Assembly (NCBI RefSeq): GCF_003610895.1
Contig: NZ_MCAS01000014.1
Span: 62,001 to 126,000, forward strand
DNA: 64,000 bases
Source: Paraburkholderia fungorum
GTDB taxonomy: Bacteria; Pseudomonadota; Gammaproteobacteria; Burkholderiales; Burkholderiaceae
Direction: 5' to 3'
The position numbers and the translations under genes were made by a program. Below, piece after piece: positions 33,978 through 42,871 of the stretch; positions within the stretch are counted from its first letter, which is position 1, and the number at the start of each line of letters is the position of its first letter. The notes below the pieces were generated by a model. That model worked only from the letters and a program-made list of their open reading frames with translations. It was not told the origin of the DNA and did no database searches.

Positions 33978-34778
33978 ATGAATACACCGAACGCATCGCC
34001 GATTACCGTAACAGTTGAGATAGTGGATGAACGGATCGCATGTTTGACGTTCAGTCATCCTACGCGAAGGAACGCGCTCAGCGCGGAGCTGTTGCAAGCG
34101 CTCGATTCGCACCTGTGCAAGCTTGCCGAGCAGCGCGTCCCAGTTGTGATACTTGGCAGCGGCGTCGGGCAGGAGGTTTGGAGTGCGGGTCACGACCTTG
34201 GCGAGTTGGCGCACGACCGCGATCCGATCGCGCACGGCAAGCCGTTGGAGCAGGTATTGCGCCGCGTGCGCGCGTATCCGGGTGTGGTGATCGCGATGGT
34301 GTCGGGCTCTGCGTGGGGCGGCGCGGTGGATCTGGCGATGAGTTGCGACCTCGTTGTTGCAGACGGTAGCGCGCGTTTTGCGATGACGCCGGCGAACATT
34401 GGTTTGCCTTACACGACGAGCGGCTTGCTGCGATTCTTCAACAATGTGCCGATCCACGTGCTGAAGGAAATGTTCTTCAGCGCACAACCGCTCGACGCCG
34501 TGCGCGCCGAGCGCTTCGGCGTGATCAACCGTCTGGTCGACAGCGACAAACTGGAAGCAACGGCACTTGAATTGGCGCGCGGAATCGCCAGCAAAGCGCC
34601 GCTGGCGATCCAGGCAGTGAAGGAACAGCTTCGGATTCTTGAAGATTTTCAGCCCATGCCTGTTCAGGCGATGGAGCAGATTGCCGAACTGCGGCGGCGG
34701 GCATGCGAAAGCGCGGACTTTAGCGAAGGGTTGGCAGCGTTCTCGGAGAGGCGGCCGGCGGTGTTTGGTGGGAAGTAA
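33978..34778 (+). CDS. Enoyl-CoA hydratase/isomerase (crotonase) family protein
   Basis: 266 residues from the ATG at 33978. Crotonase motifs: HPTRRNALS near 27, the oxyanion loop SAGHDLGELA (about 70-79) and SGSAWGGAVDLAMSCDLVVAD (about 113-133). The W-G-G-A-V pattern and length resemble methylmalonyl-CoA decarboxylase-like members as much as true hydratases. The usual second catalytic Glu position after NIGLPY is not obvious, so the exact reaction is open. It lies 40 bases after the CoA-transferase gene and probably shares its transcript. Confidence 0.88.
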   Translation: MNTPNASPITVTVEIVDERIACLTFSHPTRRNALSAELLQALDSHLCKLAEQRVPVVILGSGVGQEVWSAGHDLGELAHDRDPIAHGKPLEQVLRRVRAYPGVVIAMVSGSAWGGAVDLAMSCDLVVADGSARFAMTPANIGLPYTTSGLLRFFNNVPIHVLKEMFFSAQPLDAVRAERFGVINRLVDSDKLEATALELARGIASKAPLAIQAVKEQLRILEDFQPMPVQAMEQIAELRRRACESADFSEGLAAFSERRPAVFGGK

Positions 34779-34817
34779 ATGACGGCAAGGCGGCGCAAGC
34801 CGCGGCTTCAAGCCATG

Positions 34818-34837
34818 CGCGGCCGGATCCGGCCGCG
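34818..34837. terminator. Perfect 20-bp palindrome between convergent genes
   Basis: CGCGGCCGGATCCGGCCGCG. As RNA it folds to an 8-bp GC stem with a GATC loop, on either strand. It separates the crotonase gene from the convergent DHA2 exporter gene and probably serves as a bidirectional terminator. Confidence 0.6.
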
Positions 34838-34854
34838 TCCGTCAGGCAAAGAAG

Positions 34855-36285
34855 TTAAGCCGTGCGCCGGTCTTCGCTCCATCCCGGCGAGAAGGCCGCG
34901 AATGCCGCCAGAGTTGCGGCGCTCGCATACGTCACCAGGCCCATGGCGGCAACGCACCACAACGCCGTCGACACATGCGGTGCCAAAGTCGTCGCCGCCC
35001 CCGCCATTGCGACGCCGACAAGGCCCCCTGCCTGGCGCAACGCATTCAATAATCCCGAAGCCACGCCGGCCAGTTCGCCGGGCACCTGTTCCAGCACTGT
35101 CGAAATCATCGGAGGCACCGACAATGCGGTGCCGCCGCCGAACATCACCATCGCGGCATACGTGATGATCCACGGCGCGCGCCATTCCAGGCTCATCACC
35201 ATCGTCGGCACCGCGACGGCGGCCAGTACGAGTCCCGTCGTCATGAACTGCGTCGCACGGAAGCGCCCATGCAACCTGCCCACCAGCACATTGCCAAGCG
35301 ACAGACTGCCGGCCAGCGGCAACAACGTAAGACCGATCTGCCGGGCGTTGAACCCAAACTCGCCGTGCAGATACAGGCTCAACTCGAACAACAACCCGAA
35401 GTAGCCGACGTAGACCAGCGTCCCCATCGCATTCATCGTCACGAACAGGCGGTTGCTGAACCACTCGACGGGCACCATCGGATGATGCGCGCGCCGCTCG
35501 ACAACCACGAGGGTCGACGCAGCCAGTACGGCGAGCAGCGCCGCGCCCCACACCTCGCTGGCAGCGATCCCGCGCGAGGGCAATTCGATCGCGGCATAGC
35601 AGAGTGCGCCGAGCGCGACGATGCTTGCCAGTTGGCCGCCCCAGTCGAAACGGCGGCCCACGCTGCGGGTCGAATGACGGACGACGATCCATGCACCCGC
35701 GAACGCAACGAGACCGGTCGGCACGTTGATCAGAAACGCGCTGCGCCAGCCGAACCCTTGCACGAGCAGGCCACCTAGCACCGGCCCGATCGCCGCCGCT
35801 ATCGACGCTATTCCCGCCCACGCGGCGATGGCGCGGCCGCGTTCGACCGGGTCGTCGAACGTGCTGCGCACAATGGCGAGCGACGCTGGCAGGAATAACG
35901 CCGCGCCGCTGCCCTGCACGAAGCGCGCGGCGACCAGGGCGCCGACGTTCGGCGCCAGTCCGCAAGCCGCGGAGGCGGCGACGAACAGCGCGAGGCCCCA
36001 CAAATACACCGCCTTTGCGCCGAACCGGTCGGACGCGACCCCGCCGGCGAGGATCAGCGCAGCAAAACTCAGTGTGTAAGCATCGACGATCCATGCCAGA
36101 CCGCCCACCGAGGCGCCCAGACTCACGTGCATCGCGGGCAGGGCGACGTTGACGATGGTGGTGTCGAGCACGGCCATGAACATCCCGCTTGCCACCAGCG
36201 CGAGCGTCAGGCCCTGCCGCTTCGCGGCGCGTTCTGCGTCGGCAAGCCTGGCGGGCAGCGGTTGTTCAGCAGCGCATTCGGTCAT
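34855..36285 (-). CDS. DHA2-family (EmrB/QacA-like) MFS drug exporter
   Basis: 476 residues with about 14 hydrophobic segments, the DHA2 count. The helix-1 motif LDTTIVNVALPAMHVSLGAS, LAGGVASDRFGAKAVYLWG and RFVQGSGAALFLPASLAIV, then the motif-C-like GPVLGGLLVQGFGWRSAFLINVP, identify an antiporter that expels drugs or toxic metabolites. It is divergent from a LysR gene whose start is preceded by a palindrome, a typical regulated efflux unit. Confidence 0.92.
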   Translation of the reverse strand: MTECAAEQPLPARLADAERAAKRQGLTLALVASGMFMAVLDTTIVNVALPAMHVSLGASVGGLAWIVDAYTLSFAALILAGGVASDRFGAKAVYLWGLALFVAASAACGLAPNVGALVAARFVQGSGAALFLPASLAIVRSTFDDPVERGRAIAAWAGIASIAAAIGPVLGGLLVQGFGWRSAFLINVPTGLVAFAGAWIVVRHSTRSVGRRFDWGGQLASIVALGALCYAAIELPSRGIAASEVWGAALLAVLAASTLVVVERRAHHPMVPVEWFSNRLFVTMNAMGTLVYVGYFGLLFELSLYLHGEFGFNARQIGLTLLPLAGSLSLGNVLVGRLHGRFRATQFMTTGLVLAAVAVPTMVMSLEWRAPWIITYAAMVMFGGGTALSVPPMISTVLEQVPGELAGVASGLLNALRQAGGLVGVAMAGAATTLAPHVSTALWCVAAMGLVTYASAATLAAFAAFSPGWSEDRRTA

Positions 36286-36378
36286 CGCGCGTTTCCTCGG
36301 CGTAGATCTGCAATCAAATCGATCGACGAAGTCTAGTCACATACGCGCATGCAATAAAGCAGTGATTTCGCATGTGTA

Positions 36379-36396
36379 TGATGCAAATATGCATCA
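36379..36396. promoter_or_regulatory. Palindromic putative operator of the LysR/DHA2 pair
   Basis: TGATGCA, spacer AATA, TGCATCA; perfect 7-bp arms lying 16-33 bases before the LysR start and about 95 bases from the exporter start. The position fits autoregulation and control of the divergent exporter. Confidence 0.55.
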
Positions 36397-36411
36397 CGAA
36401 TGGGGCCGTCA

Positions 36412-37284
36412 ATGATCAACTGGGATAACGCACGATTTTTTCTTGCCGTGGCGCGCACGGGGACGCTGCGCGGGGCGGCGGCACAACTCGATGTCGATCA
36501 GGCAACCGTCGGCAGGCGAATCGCCGCGCTCGAAGAAACACTTTCGACGACGCTGTTTTTGCGCACCCCCGCCCTGTTCGTGCTGACGCCGGCCGGCGAG
36601 GCCTTGCTCGGCGCGGCCGAGACGATGGAGCAGGCGGCCTTGTCGATCGAGCGGCGGATTGCCGGACTCGACGATCGGCTGGCGGGCACGATCCGCGTCG
36701 CCACCACCGATTCGCTCGGCAAACGCTTCGTGGTGCCGGCCATCGCGAAGGTACGGCGCGCCCATCCGGGCATTGAGATCGTCTGCGTGACGTCCGCGCA
36801 GATCAGCAATCTGACACGGCGTGAAGCAGATGTAGCGATCCGCACGCTGCGGCCCGACGCGCCCGATCTGATCGCGCGCAAGCTCGCGCAACTGGAGGTC
36901 GGCATTTACGCATCGCGCGAATACATTGCCGCCCGCGGCGAGCCGCGTGAAGGCGACGCGTTCGAGGGGCACGATCTGGTGATGTATCAGCAGCCGGCTT
37001 TACCGTCGAAGTGGGCGGCTTTGTGCGGTGAGCCGACTTGCCGCGGGCGTCTGGTGTTCCAGACGCAATCTACCGCGATGCTGTTCGAAGCGGCGCTTGC
37101 CGGTTTCGGTTTTGCCGAGCTGCCGTGTTTTCGCGCCGACTACGAACCGGAACTGGTGCGCGTGATGCCGCATCGCGCGGAGCCGTTCGATGTCTGGGTC
37201 GTCGCGCACGCCGATCTGTACAAGACCGCGCGCATACAGGTGCTGATCGCGGCCGTGGCGGAGGAATTCGCGCAGGCGCGCTGA
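36412..37284 (+). CDS. LysR-family transcriptional regulator
   Basis: 290 residues from the ATG at 36412 (MINWDNARFFLAVARTG, the standard N-terminus of one LysR subgroup); a four-residue extension from 36400 is possible. Helix-turn-helix GAAAQLDVDQATVGRRIAALEE at about 20-42. It probably controls the divergent DHA2 exporter. Its stop codon sits in the loop of a perfect 9-bp hairpin shared with the next, convergent gene. Confidence 0.9.
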   Translation: MINWDNARFFLAVARTGTLRGAAAQLDVDQATVGRRIAALEETLSTTLFLRTPALFVLTPAGEALLGAAETMEQAALSIERRIAGLDDRLAGTIRVATTDSLGKRFVVPAIAKVRRAHPGIEIVCVTSAQISNLTRREADVAIRTLRPDAPDLIARKLAQLEVGIYASREYIAARGEPREGDAFEGHDLVMYQQPALPSKWAALCGEPTCRGRLVFQTQSTAMLFEAALAGFGFAELPCFRADYEPELVRVMPHRAEPFDVWVVAHADLYKTARIQVLIAAVAEEFAQAR

Positions 37285-37294
37285 GGCGCGCCTG
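37273..37294. terminator. Perfect 9-bp hairpin with the stop codon in its loop
   Basis: CAGGCGCGC, loop TGAG (containing the LysR stop TGA), GCGCGCCTG. It lies between two convergent LysR genes, with 27 bases between their ends, and is probably a bidirectional terminator. Confidence 0.6.
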
Positions 37295-37311
37295 CTAGTG
37301 CGCCGCAGCGC

Positions 37312-38325
37312 TCATTGGCCGCCCATGCGTTCGCACGATGCCGTATCGACTCCGTATAGCCGTTGCTGCGCGTCGAGCACGGGCCAGAACGGCGGTTCGG
37401 CCGGCGGCGGCGCGGCCTTGACCATGCCCGGCGCGTTGTCGAACACCTCGGCGAGCCAGTCGACAAAGGCGCGCACGCGCGGCGAAATCTGCCGGCTTTT
37501 CACGTACGTCACCGAGATGGCGACGGGCGTCGGCTTGCACTTCGGCAGCACCTCGATCAACTGCCCGGATGCCAGATACGGCGCGGCAGTGGTGCGTCCT
37601 GGCTGAATCAGCCCGAGGCCTTCAAGACCGCAGGCGAGATACGTGTGTTCGTCGTTCACCTGCACGAAGCTGTCCACTTTCACCTTGCTCGCTCGCATGG
37701 CCACGCTGAACTCGAAATCCACGCGGCGGCCGCTTTGCGTCGACAGCCAGTTCACCGCGACGTGACCCGAGAGCTCGTCGAGATGCCGCGGCGCGCCGAA
37801 GCGCGCGAGATACGCCGGGCTCGCGCAGGTGACGCGTTCGAGCAGTCCGAGACGGCGCACGAGCAGCCGGGAATCGGGCAACTCGCCTAGCTCGATGCTG
37901 CAATCCACGCTTTCGCCAGCCGGTTCGAGCGCGCGCTGACTCACGCCGAGCGCCAGTTCGACATGCGGATGCAGCGCACGGAACGAGGCCAGAGCAGGCA
38001 CCACGATCGACGCGGCGATCATTCCCGGCATCGCTACGCGCAAGCGGCCGCGCAGATTCTCCGGACGGTTGAAGAGGCCCGATTCGACTTCTTCGATGGC
38101 GGCGAGAATCTGCGCGCAGCGCTCGTAGTACGCGGCGCCTTCGGTGGTCACGGTGACCTTGCGCGTCGTGCGTACCAGCAATTGGACGCCAAGCAGGGAC
38201 TCGAGCGCCTGCACGGTGGTTGTCGCAGTGGCCCGCGGAATCTCCAGCGACTCGGCGGCGCGCGTGAAGCTGCTGGCATCGACGATACGCACGAAGATCC
38301 GCATGGCCTGGACTCGATCTATCAC
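37312..38325 (-). CDS. LysR-family transcriptional regulator (CrgA/AaeR-like)
   Basis: 337 residues from a GTG at 38325. This start gives VIDRVQAMRIFVRIVDASSFTRAA, the common N-terminus of this LysR subgroup, and has a GGAGAAG ribosome site; an ATG at 38304 is the alternative. Helix-turn-helix around AAESLEIPRATATTTVQALE. The GTG overlaps the stop codon of the upstream MFS gene (GTGA), so the two are translationally coupled and the regulator is made with the transporter. Confidence 0.88.
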   Translation of the reverse strand: MIDRVQAMRIFVRIVDASSFTRAAESLEIPRATATTTVQALESLLGVQLLVRTTRKVTVTTEGAAYYERCAQILAAIEEVESGLFNRPENLRGRLRVAMPGMIAASIVVPALASFRALHPHVELALGVSQRALEPAGESVDCSIELGELPDSRLLVRRLGLLERVTCASPAYLARFGAPRHLDELSGHVAVNWLSTQSGRRVDFEFSVAMRASKVKVDSFVQVNDEHTYLACGLEGLGLIQPGRTTAAPYLASGQLIEVLPKCKPTPVAISVTYVKSRQISPRVRAFVDWLAEVFDNAPGMVKAAPPPAEPPFWPVLDAQQRLYGVDTASCERMGGQ

Positions 38326-39755
38326 GATGCTTCTCCGGTAAGGCGCGGGTGCGGACGTTGACGGGTCAGTCCGGCAGCGAGCAGAGGCGCCAGCGCGAAT
38401 GTCGCGAACAGCCAGAGCGCGGTGTGTTGCGCCCCTGGCAGCGGGGCGAGGGTCGTCAGACCGGCGCCGTTCGCGACGAGACCCGCGAGCGCCGAACCGA
38501 ACGCCATCGCGAACAGTTGAATGGTGGTGATCGACAGTGACGCGAGGTTCTCTTCGCCCGGCTGCGCGGCGGTAAACACCCGGGTGAGCAGATGCGGCCA
38601 GCCGATCCCGACACCCAGCCCGACGCTCGCGAGCGCCGCGCACAACGCGAGCGTGCCAGGCAAGCCGTCGAACAAGCCGGCTATCGGCATCAGCCACGCG
38701 AGGGCGGCGAGTCCGAGTGCCGCAACCACCGGGCCGGCGCGGCTCAAGCCCTGCGCGAAGGTGGCGGAGCGGCCGGCGCTGAACATCGAGCCGACCGACC
38801 AGCCGGCCGCCATCAAGGCGGTCAGATAACCGGCGGCCAGCGGCGAACGCCCGTGGATCGTCTGCAAGAAATACGGCACGAAGATCTCACTGGTCACGCC
38901 GATGCCGAGCAGACTCATGCAGGCATAGATGCTGCCGATCCGCGTGCGAATCGAGAACGAGCCGCTTGGGAACAGGCGGGTCGGCGTGCCGCTGCGTTCG
39001 AGTCTGGCGAGCAGCCAGACGAAACCGAGGCCGGCGGCTACGCCGAGTGCGTTCCAGCGCATGTCATCAGTCAGTGCGGCGAGCGAAATCACCAGCACCG
39101 ACGCGCCGAGCAGGCCGACCTTGAGCAAGGGGATCGGCTGGGCCGCGTCGCCGTGGGCACGTTTGCCGTCGACCTCGCGATGCACGATCACAGCCAGCAG
39201 CAGCACGACCGGCAGCAACACCCAGAACGCCAGCCGCCAGTCGCCGAGTTGCGCGAAGATGCCGCCGACCGCCGGCCCGCACAAGGTCGCCACGCCCCAC
39301 ATGCCGGATACCAGTCCCATCGCGCGTGGCCACAGGCGCTCTTCGAACACCACGCGAATCAGCGCATAACTGAGGGCGAGCAGAATGCCGCCGCCGAGAC
39401 CCTGCAGCGTGCGGCCGGCGAGCATCCATGGCATTGACGGTGCGCACGCGCACACCACGGTGCCTAACGCGAACACCGCAAGCGCGGCGAAGTACGCGGA
39501 GCGCGCGCCGAGTACCGCGAGCAGTCGTACCGACAACACCGAACCGAGAATCGACGCGACCACGAACAGCGTGGTGTTCCACGCATACAGTTCGAGCCCG
39601 CCGATGTCATGCACGACCGAGGGCAGGATCGTCGTTGCCACGTACACGTTGGTGGCATGCAGCGCGACGCCGCCTGCGAGACCCAATGCCTTCCAGCCGT
39701 TGCTGCCGCTGAGCAGATCGCTCCAGACGGGACCATCCGATTGCAGATTTTTCAT
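38322..39755 (-). CDS. MFS transporter (multidrug/EmrB-like)
   Basis: 477 residues from the ATG at 39755; the in-frame upstream extension runs into the divergent gene and is rejected. Start region GGVALHATNVYVATTILPSVVHDIGG, then RTLQGLGGGILLALSYALIR and GVATLCGPAVGGIFAQLGDWRLAFWVLLP identify a drug-type MFS exporter with about 14 segments. Upstream and divergent is a helix-turn-helix regulator with a cysteine cluster, and downstream and coupled is a LysR gene, so it may be under dual control. Confidence 0.87.
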   Translation of the reverse strand: MKNLQSDGPVWSDLLSGSNGWKALGLAGGVALHATNVYVATTILPSVVHDIGGLELYAWNTTLFVVASILGSVLSVRLLAVLGARSAYFAALAVFALGTVVCACAPSMPWMLAGRTLQGLGGGILLALSYALIRVVFEERLWPRAMGLVSGMWGVATLCGPAVGGIFAQLGDWRLAFWVLLPVVLLLAVIVHREVDGKRAHGDAAQPIPLLKVGLLGASVLVISLAALTDDMRWNALGVAAGLGFVWLLARLERSGTPTRLFPSGSFSIRTRIGSIYACMSLLGIGVTSEIFVPYFLQTIHGRSPLAAGYLTALMAAGWSVGSMFSAGRSATFAQGLSRAGPVVAALGLAALAWLMPIAGLFDGLPGTLALCAALASVGLGVGIGWPHLLTRVFTAAQPGEENLASLSITTIQLFAMAFGSALAGLVANGAGLTTLAPLPGAQHTALWLFATFALAPLLAAGLTRQRPHPRLTGEAS

Positions 39756-39820
39756 ATCATGGACAGCCGTGCGAGGCTGGCTTATTATGCAAGTATTGGC
39801 TTGGATAATAATGTGCTCCG

Positions 39821-40531
39821 ATGAGATATGCAAATGAAAGCTTGGAAAATTCGCCGGCGAGCGCGCAGGCCGTGACAACCGCCGCGCCGGTGGACCGCAT
39901 CCTGAATCTGCTGAAGACGCAGGGGTTTTTGTCGACCGCGTCGATCGCGGGCGAACTCGGCATCACGGTCGAAGCCGCGCGGCAGCAGATCCAGAAGCTA
40001 TTGACGGGCGGCTTGATCGAAGGGCGCCAGGCGTCGCAGGCCGGGCCGGGGCGGCCGAGTCAAAGCTGGGGTTTGACGGCAGCGGGTAACGCACGCTTTC
40101 CAGACACGCATTCGCAATTGACCGTGCAATTGCTCGGTTCGATCCGCCAGTTATTCGGCGAACAGGGACTCGACAAATTGATCGACCAGCGCGCCATCGA
40201 AACGCGCGCGAACTATCTCTCGGTGCTCAAGCCGATCAAGAGCCTCAAGGCACGGCTCGCCCGGCTCGCGGAGCTTCGCAGCGCCGAGGGCTATATGGCC
40301 GAGTTGCATAAAGACGGGCGCGACTGGCTGCTGCTCGAGAACCACTGCCCGATCTGCGCGGCGGCGCGAACTTGCCAGGGGTTTTGCCGCACTGAGTTGC
40401 AGCTGTTCACGGAGATCGTCGGCGAGGAAGGTTCGATTGAGCGCGAGGAGCATGTGCTTTTGGGTGCGCGGCGCTGTGCCTATCGCGTGCGGGTCAAAAG
40501 CAGTAACGTCCATGCGATGAAGAATCGCTGA
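39821..40531 (+). CDS. Helix-turn-helix regulator with C-terminal Cys cluster (SufR-like)
   Basis: 236 residues. An N-terminal winged helix (DRILNLLKTQGFLSTASIAGELGITVEAARQQIQKL, about 25-61, with a GRPSQSWGLTAAG wing) is followed by a helical region and the cysteine cluster HCPICAAARTCQGFC (about 186-200). Cluster and fold resemble Fe-S-sensing DeoR/SufR-like repressors. A metal or Fe-S cofactor is therefore likely, making it a redox, metal or thiol sensor (inference). It is divergent from the MFS exporter starting 66 bases away, its probable target. Confidence 0.82.
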   Translation: MRYANESLENSPASAQAVTTAAPVDRILNLLKTQGFLSTASIAGELGITVEAARQQIQKLLTGGLIEGRQASQAGPGRPSQSWGLTAAGNARFPDTHSQLTVQLLGSIRQLFGEQGLDKLIDQRAIETRANYLSVLKPIKSLKARLARLAELRSAEGYMAELHKDGRDWLLLENHCPICAAARTCQGFCRTELQLFTEIVGEEGSIEREEHVLLGARRCAYRVRVKSSNVHAMKNR

Positions 40532-40642
40532 CGTGGATCGCGCTGGGTCCGATCACGAATGGACGGCAGCACACGATCGGTATATAACAACGTGAAAGGA
40601 TGGCTTTGTTCACCGATGCTTCAAACGGAGAGATGTTTCATC

Positions 40643-40900
40643 ATGACGCAAGACGCAACGCCTCAGCCGCCTCAAGACGACCGGCCCGATCTGGAACACC
40701 TCGATGCCGCGCTCAGTCACGTGAATCAGCAGGTATCGTCCGGCAGTATCGCTTCGGGCGCCGCAAAGGGCATTCTGTACAGCCTCATCGAAACGCTCGG
40801 CGCATTCGTCGGCGACCCCGACCTGCCGGAGCACGCACGTTCGGGTTACGAGGGACTTCTGGAAGCCGCTCGCGAATTGCGCGCGAAGCTGGAGCACTGA
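40643..40900 (+). CDS. DUF4404-family small protein
   Basis: 85 residues from the ATG at 40643; longer in-frame versions begin at 40616 and 40559 but lack similarity and a better ribosome site. The sequence is acidic and helical (LEHLDAALSHVNQQV, LPEHARSGYEGLLEAARELRAKLEH), matching the short proteobacterial DUF4404 family of unknown function. A strong intrinsic terminator follows. Confidence 0.75.
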   Translation: MTQDATPQPPQDDRPDLEHLDAALSHVNQQVSSGSIASGAAKGILYSLIETLGAFVGDPDLPEHARSGYEGLLEAARELRAKLEH

Positions 40901-40959
40901 AGCCGGCGTGATCCGGATCGCAAGCGCCGCTTCATTTCGGCGGTGTCTCACTCTGTGAT

Positions 40960-40995
40960 AAAAAGGCGCATTGTTTATAACATTGCGCCTTTTTT
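40960..40995 (+). terminator. Intrinsic terminator directly abutting the LysE start codon
   Basis: AAAAAGGCGCA, a 13-base interior, TGCGCCTTTTT plus one T: 11-bp stem with T-tract. The last T is the base before the ATG of the LysE-type gene. It fits termination of the small-protein transcript upstream, but it leaves no room for a ribosome site on a read-through transcript. Confidence 0.85.
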
Positions 40996-41595
40996 ATGCT
41001 TTCCTCGTCTGATATCGCGTTGCTGGCGATCGGCATTATCGTCGTACTGATTACGCCGGGTCCGACCAACACGTTGCTCGCGGCAGCCGGTTTGCGCCAG
41101 GGCCTGCGGCGTTCGGTGCCGTTGATCGCCGCTGAACTGGCCGGGTATGTTGTGTCGATTTCAGTGTGGGGACACTTTCTCGCGCAAGCCGGGCACGCGT
41201 TGCCGTGGTTACCGTCGCTGCTGCGCGTGGCGGCCGGCGTGTACATCGCATATCTCGCCGTCGATATGTGGCGCGCGGCGGTGGCCTTGCCCGATTCGAC
41301 GCAGCGGGCAAGCGGCATGCGCACGCTATTCGTGGCGACGCTGCTCAACCCGAAAGGGCTGTTGTTCGCGGGCACGATCTTTCCCGCCGCCGCGTTCGCG
41401 TATGTTCCTGCCTATGCCGTAGCGATGCTGATGTTCGCCTGCCTGCTGGTGCCGATCGCGCTTGCGTGGATCACGTTCGGCGCGGCGCTTGGCAGCGGCA
41501 AACTCAGCTGGTTGAATCCGGTGAAGATGCAGCGCGGCGCGTCGATTGTGCTGGGCGTGTTTTCCTTGTCGCTCGCATGGGCGGCGCTGCATTAA
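40996..41595 (+). CDS. LysE/RhtB-family amino-acid exporter
   Basis: 199 residues and six hydrophobic segments. The N-terminal helix leads into VVLITPGPTNTLLAAAGLRQG, the family signature, and LLNPKGLLFAG is present at about 114. These proteins export amino acids or derivatives. The ATG follows the T-tract of a terminator hairpin immediately, with no Shine-Dalgarno sequence, so the message may be leaderless or the true start internal; the signature position favours the given start. Confidence 0.88.
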   Translation: MLSSSDIALLAIGIIVVLITPGPTNTLLAAAGLRQGLRRSVPLIAAELAGYVVSISVWGHFLAQAGHALPWLPSLLRVAAGVYIAYLAVDMWRAAVALPDSTQRASGMRTLFVATLLNPKGLLFAGTIFPAAAFAYVPAYAVAMLMFACLLVPIALAWITFGAALGSGKLSWLNPVKMQRGASIVLGVFSLSLAWAALH

Positions 41596-41628
41596 GACCG
41601 CGTGTTGCAGAGCGCGGATGCTGCGCGG

Positions 41629-42867
41629 CTACGCGTCTATCCTGCTGTCCGTGTTCAACGCTTCAAGCCATTGCGGCGGCGCGGAGGCAATGTCCAGTTG
41701 CGGTGTGCCGTGCCAGTCCGCACAGCGCTGCAGAGCGCGGCGCAGATCGCCTGCCAGCCTCGCGCTGAATCGCACGCCGGGTTCAATGTGCAGCGATTTC
41801 AATTCGAACACGCCACTGGTCCGATGCGCCTTCGCATCCACGCGGCCGACGAGGCGCCCCCGGCTCAAAAGCGGCAATACGAAGTAACCGTACTTGCGCT
41901 TCGCGGCGGGTGTATAGCATTCGATCGCGTAGTCGAAATCAAAGAGTGCGGCGGCCCGCTTGCGGTCCCACACCACCGGATCGAACGGTGACAGCACCGT
42001 AGTGACGGTTGAAGCGAGCTTGCCGGTCGCTGCGTCGTCGATCATCGGTGCGAATTCATGATGGACGAAAGTGTCCTGCTTCCAGCCTTCCACTTGCACC
42101 GGGATCAACTCACCCTGGTCGGCGAGCGCACTCAGTTCGTCGCGGTAGGGACGGCGCGGCAGCCGGTAGTAATCGGCGACCCAGTCGGCGCGTACCACGC
42201 CGAGTGCGCGACAGGTTCGGCGTAACGCTTCCGCGGTTGCGGTTTCCCGCGGCGGCAGGTCGCGCGCGTCGTCCCAGTCCGGCAACACGCGTTCGGTCAG
42301 ATCGTAGACGCGATGAAAATTGCGCCGCTCGGCCACCATCAGTTGCCCGATCGCAAACAGCACTTCCAGGTGGCGCTTCTCTGGCTTCCAGTCCCACCAG
42401 CCGTTACCTTTACCCGCCTCGCGAGCGAAGTCCGCTGATCGTACGGGGCCTGTCGCACGGATATGGGCGAGCAGCTTGTCGATGTCCTTGCGATGTTTCT
42501 TGTGCCACTCGGCCGCGTATTTCCAGCCCATCTCGCTCGGGTCGAGCATGCGATGGCGCAGCAGACCGTAGTCTTCGGTCGGGACGAAGCAGGCTTCATG
42601 TGACCAGTATTCAAACAGCTTGCCTTCGGCGAGATGCTCATCGAGCCATTGCTGCGGATACGCGCCAAGCCGGCTAAAGAGCACGAGATACGGACTACGC
42701 GCGACGACGTGAATCGTGTCGATCTGCAATTGCGCCATGCGGCGGATGGCGTCGAGCACGTCGGTCTTGACGGCTTTGCGGCGCGGCGGTGTCAGCAAAC
42801 CTTGTGCGGCCAGATGCAAGGTGCGCGCGGCGGATAGAGGGAGTGTCTTCACGCGGGCGTCGTTCAC
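41629..42867 (-). CDS. ycaQ: YcaQ-family DNA glycosylase (winged-helix domain protein)
   Basis: 412 residues starting with GTG at 42867 (a second GTG five codons in is an alternative). ARTLHLAAQGLL at the N-terminus, the AQLQIDTIHVVARSPYLVLFSRLG block with the family's Q-x-D active-site stretch, LFEYWSHEACFVP and LSPFDPVVWDRKRAAALFDFDY are those of the YcaQ/AZL family, which removes alkylated bases and unhooks interstrand cross-links. It may protect against DNA-alkylating natural products. The 5' leader holds four 13-bp tandem repeats and no clear ribosome site. Confidence 0.88.
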   Translation of the reverse strand: MNDARVKTLPLSAARTLHLAAQGLLTPPRRKAVKTDVLDAIRRMAQLQIDTIHVVARSPYLVLFSRLGAYPQQWLDEHLAEGKLFEYWSHEACFVPTEDYGLLRHRMLDPSEMGWKYAAEWHKKHRKDIDKLLAHIRATGPVRSADFAREAGKGNGWWDWKPEKRHLEVLFAIGQLMVAERRNFHRVYDLTERVLPDWDDARDLPPRETATAEALRRTCRALGVVRADWVADYYRLPRRPYRDELSALADQGELIPVQVEGWKQDTFVHHEFAPMIDDAATGKLASTVTTVLSPFDPVVWDRKRAAALFDFDYAIECYTPAAKRKYGYFVLPLLSRGRLVGRVDAKAHRTSGVFELKSLHIEPGVRFSARLAGDLRRALQRCADWHGTPQLDIASAPPQWLEALNTDSRIDA

Positions 42868-42871
42868 GGTC

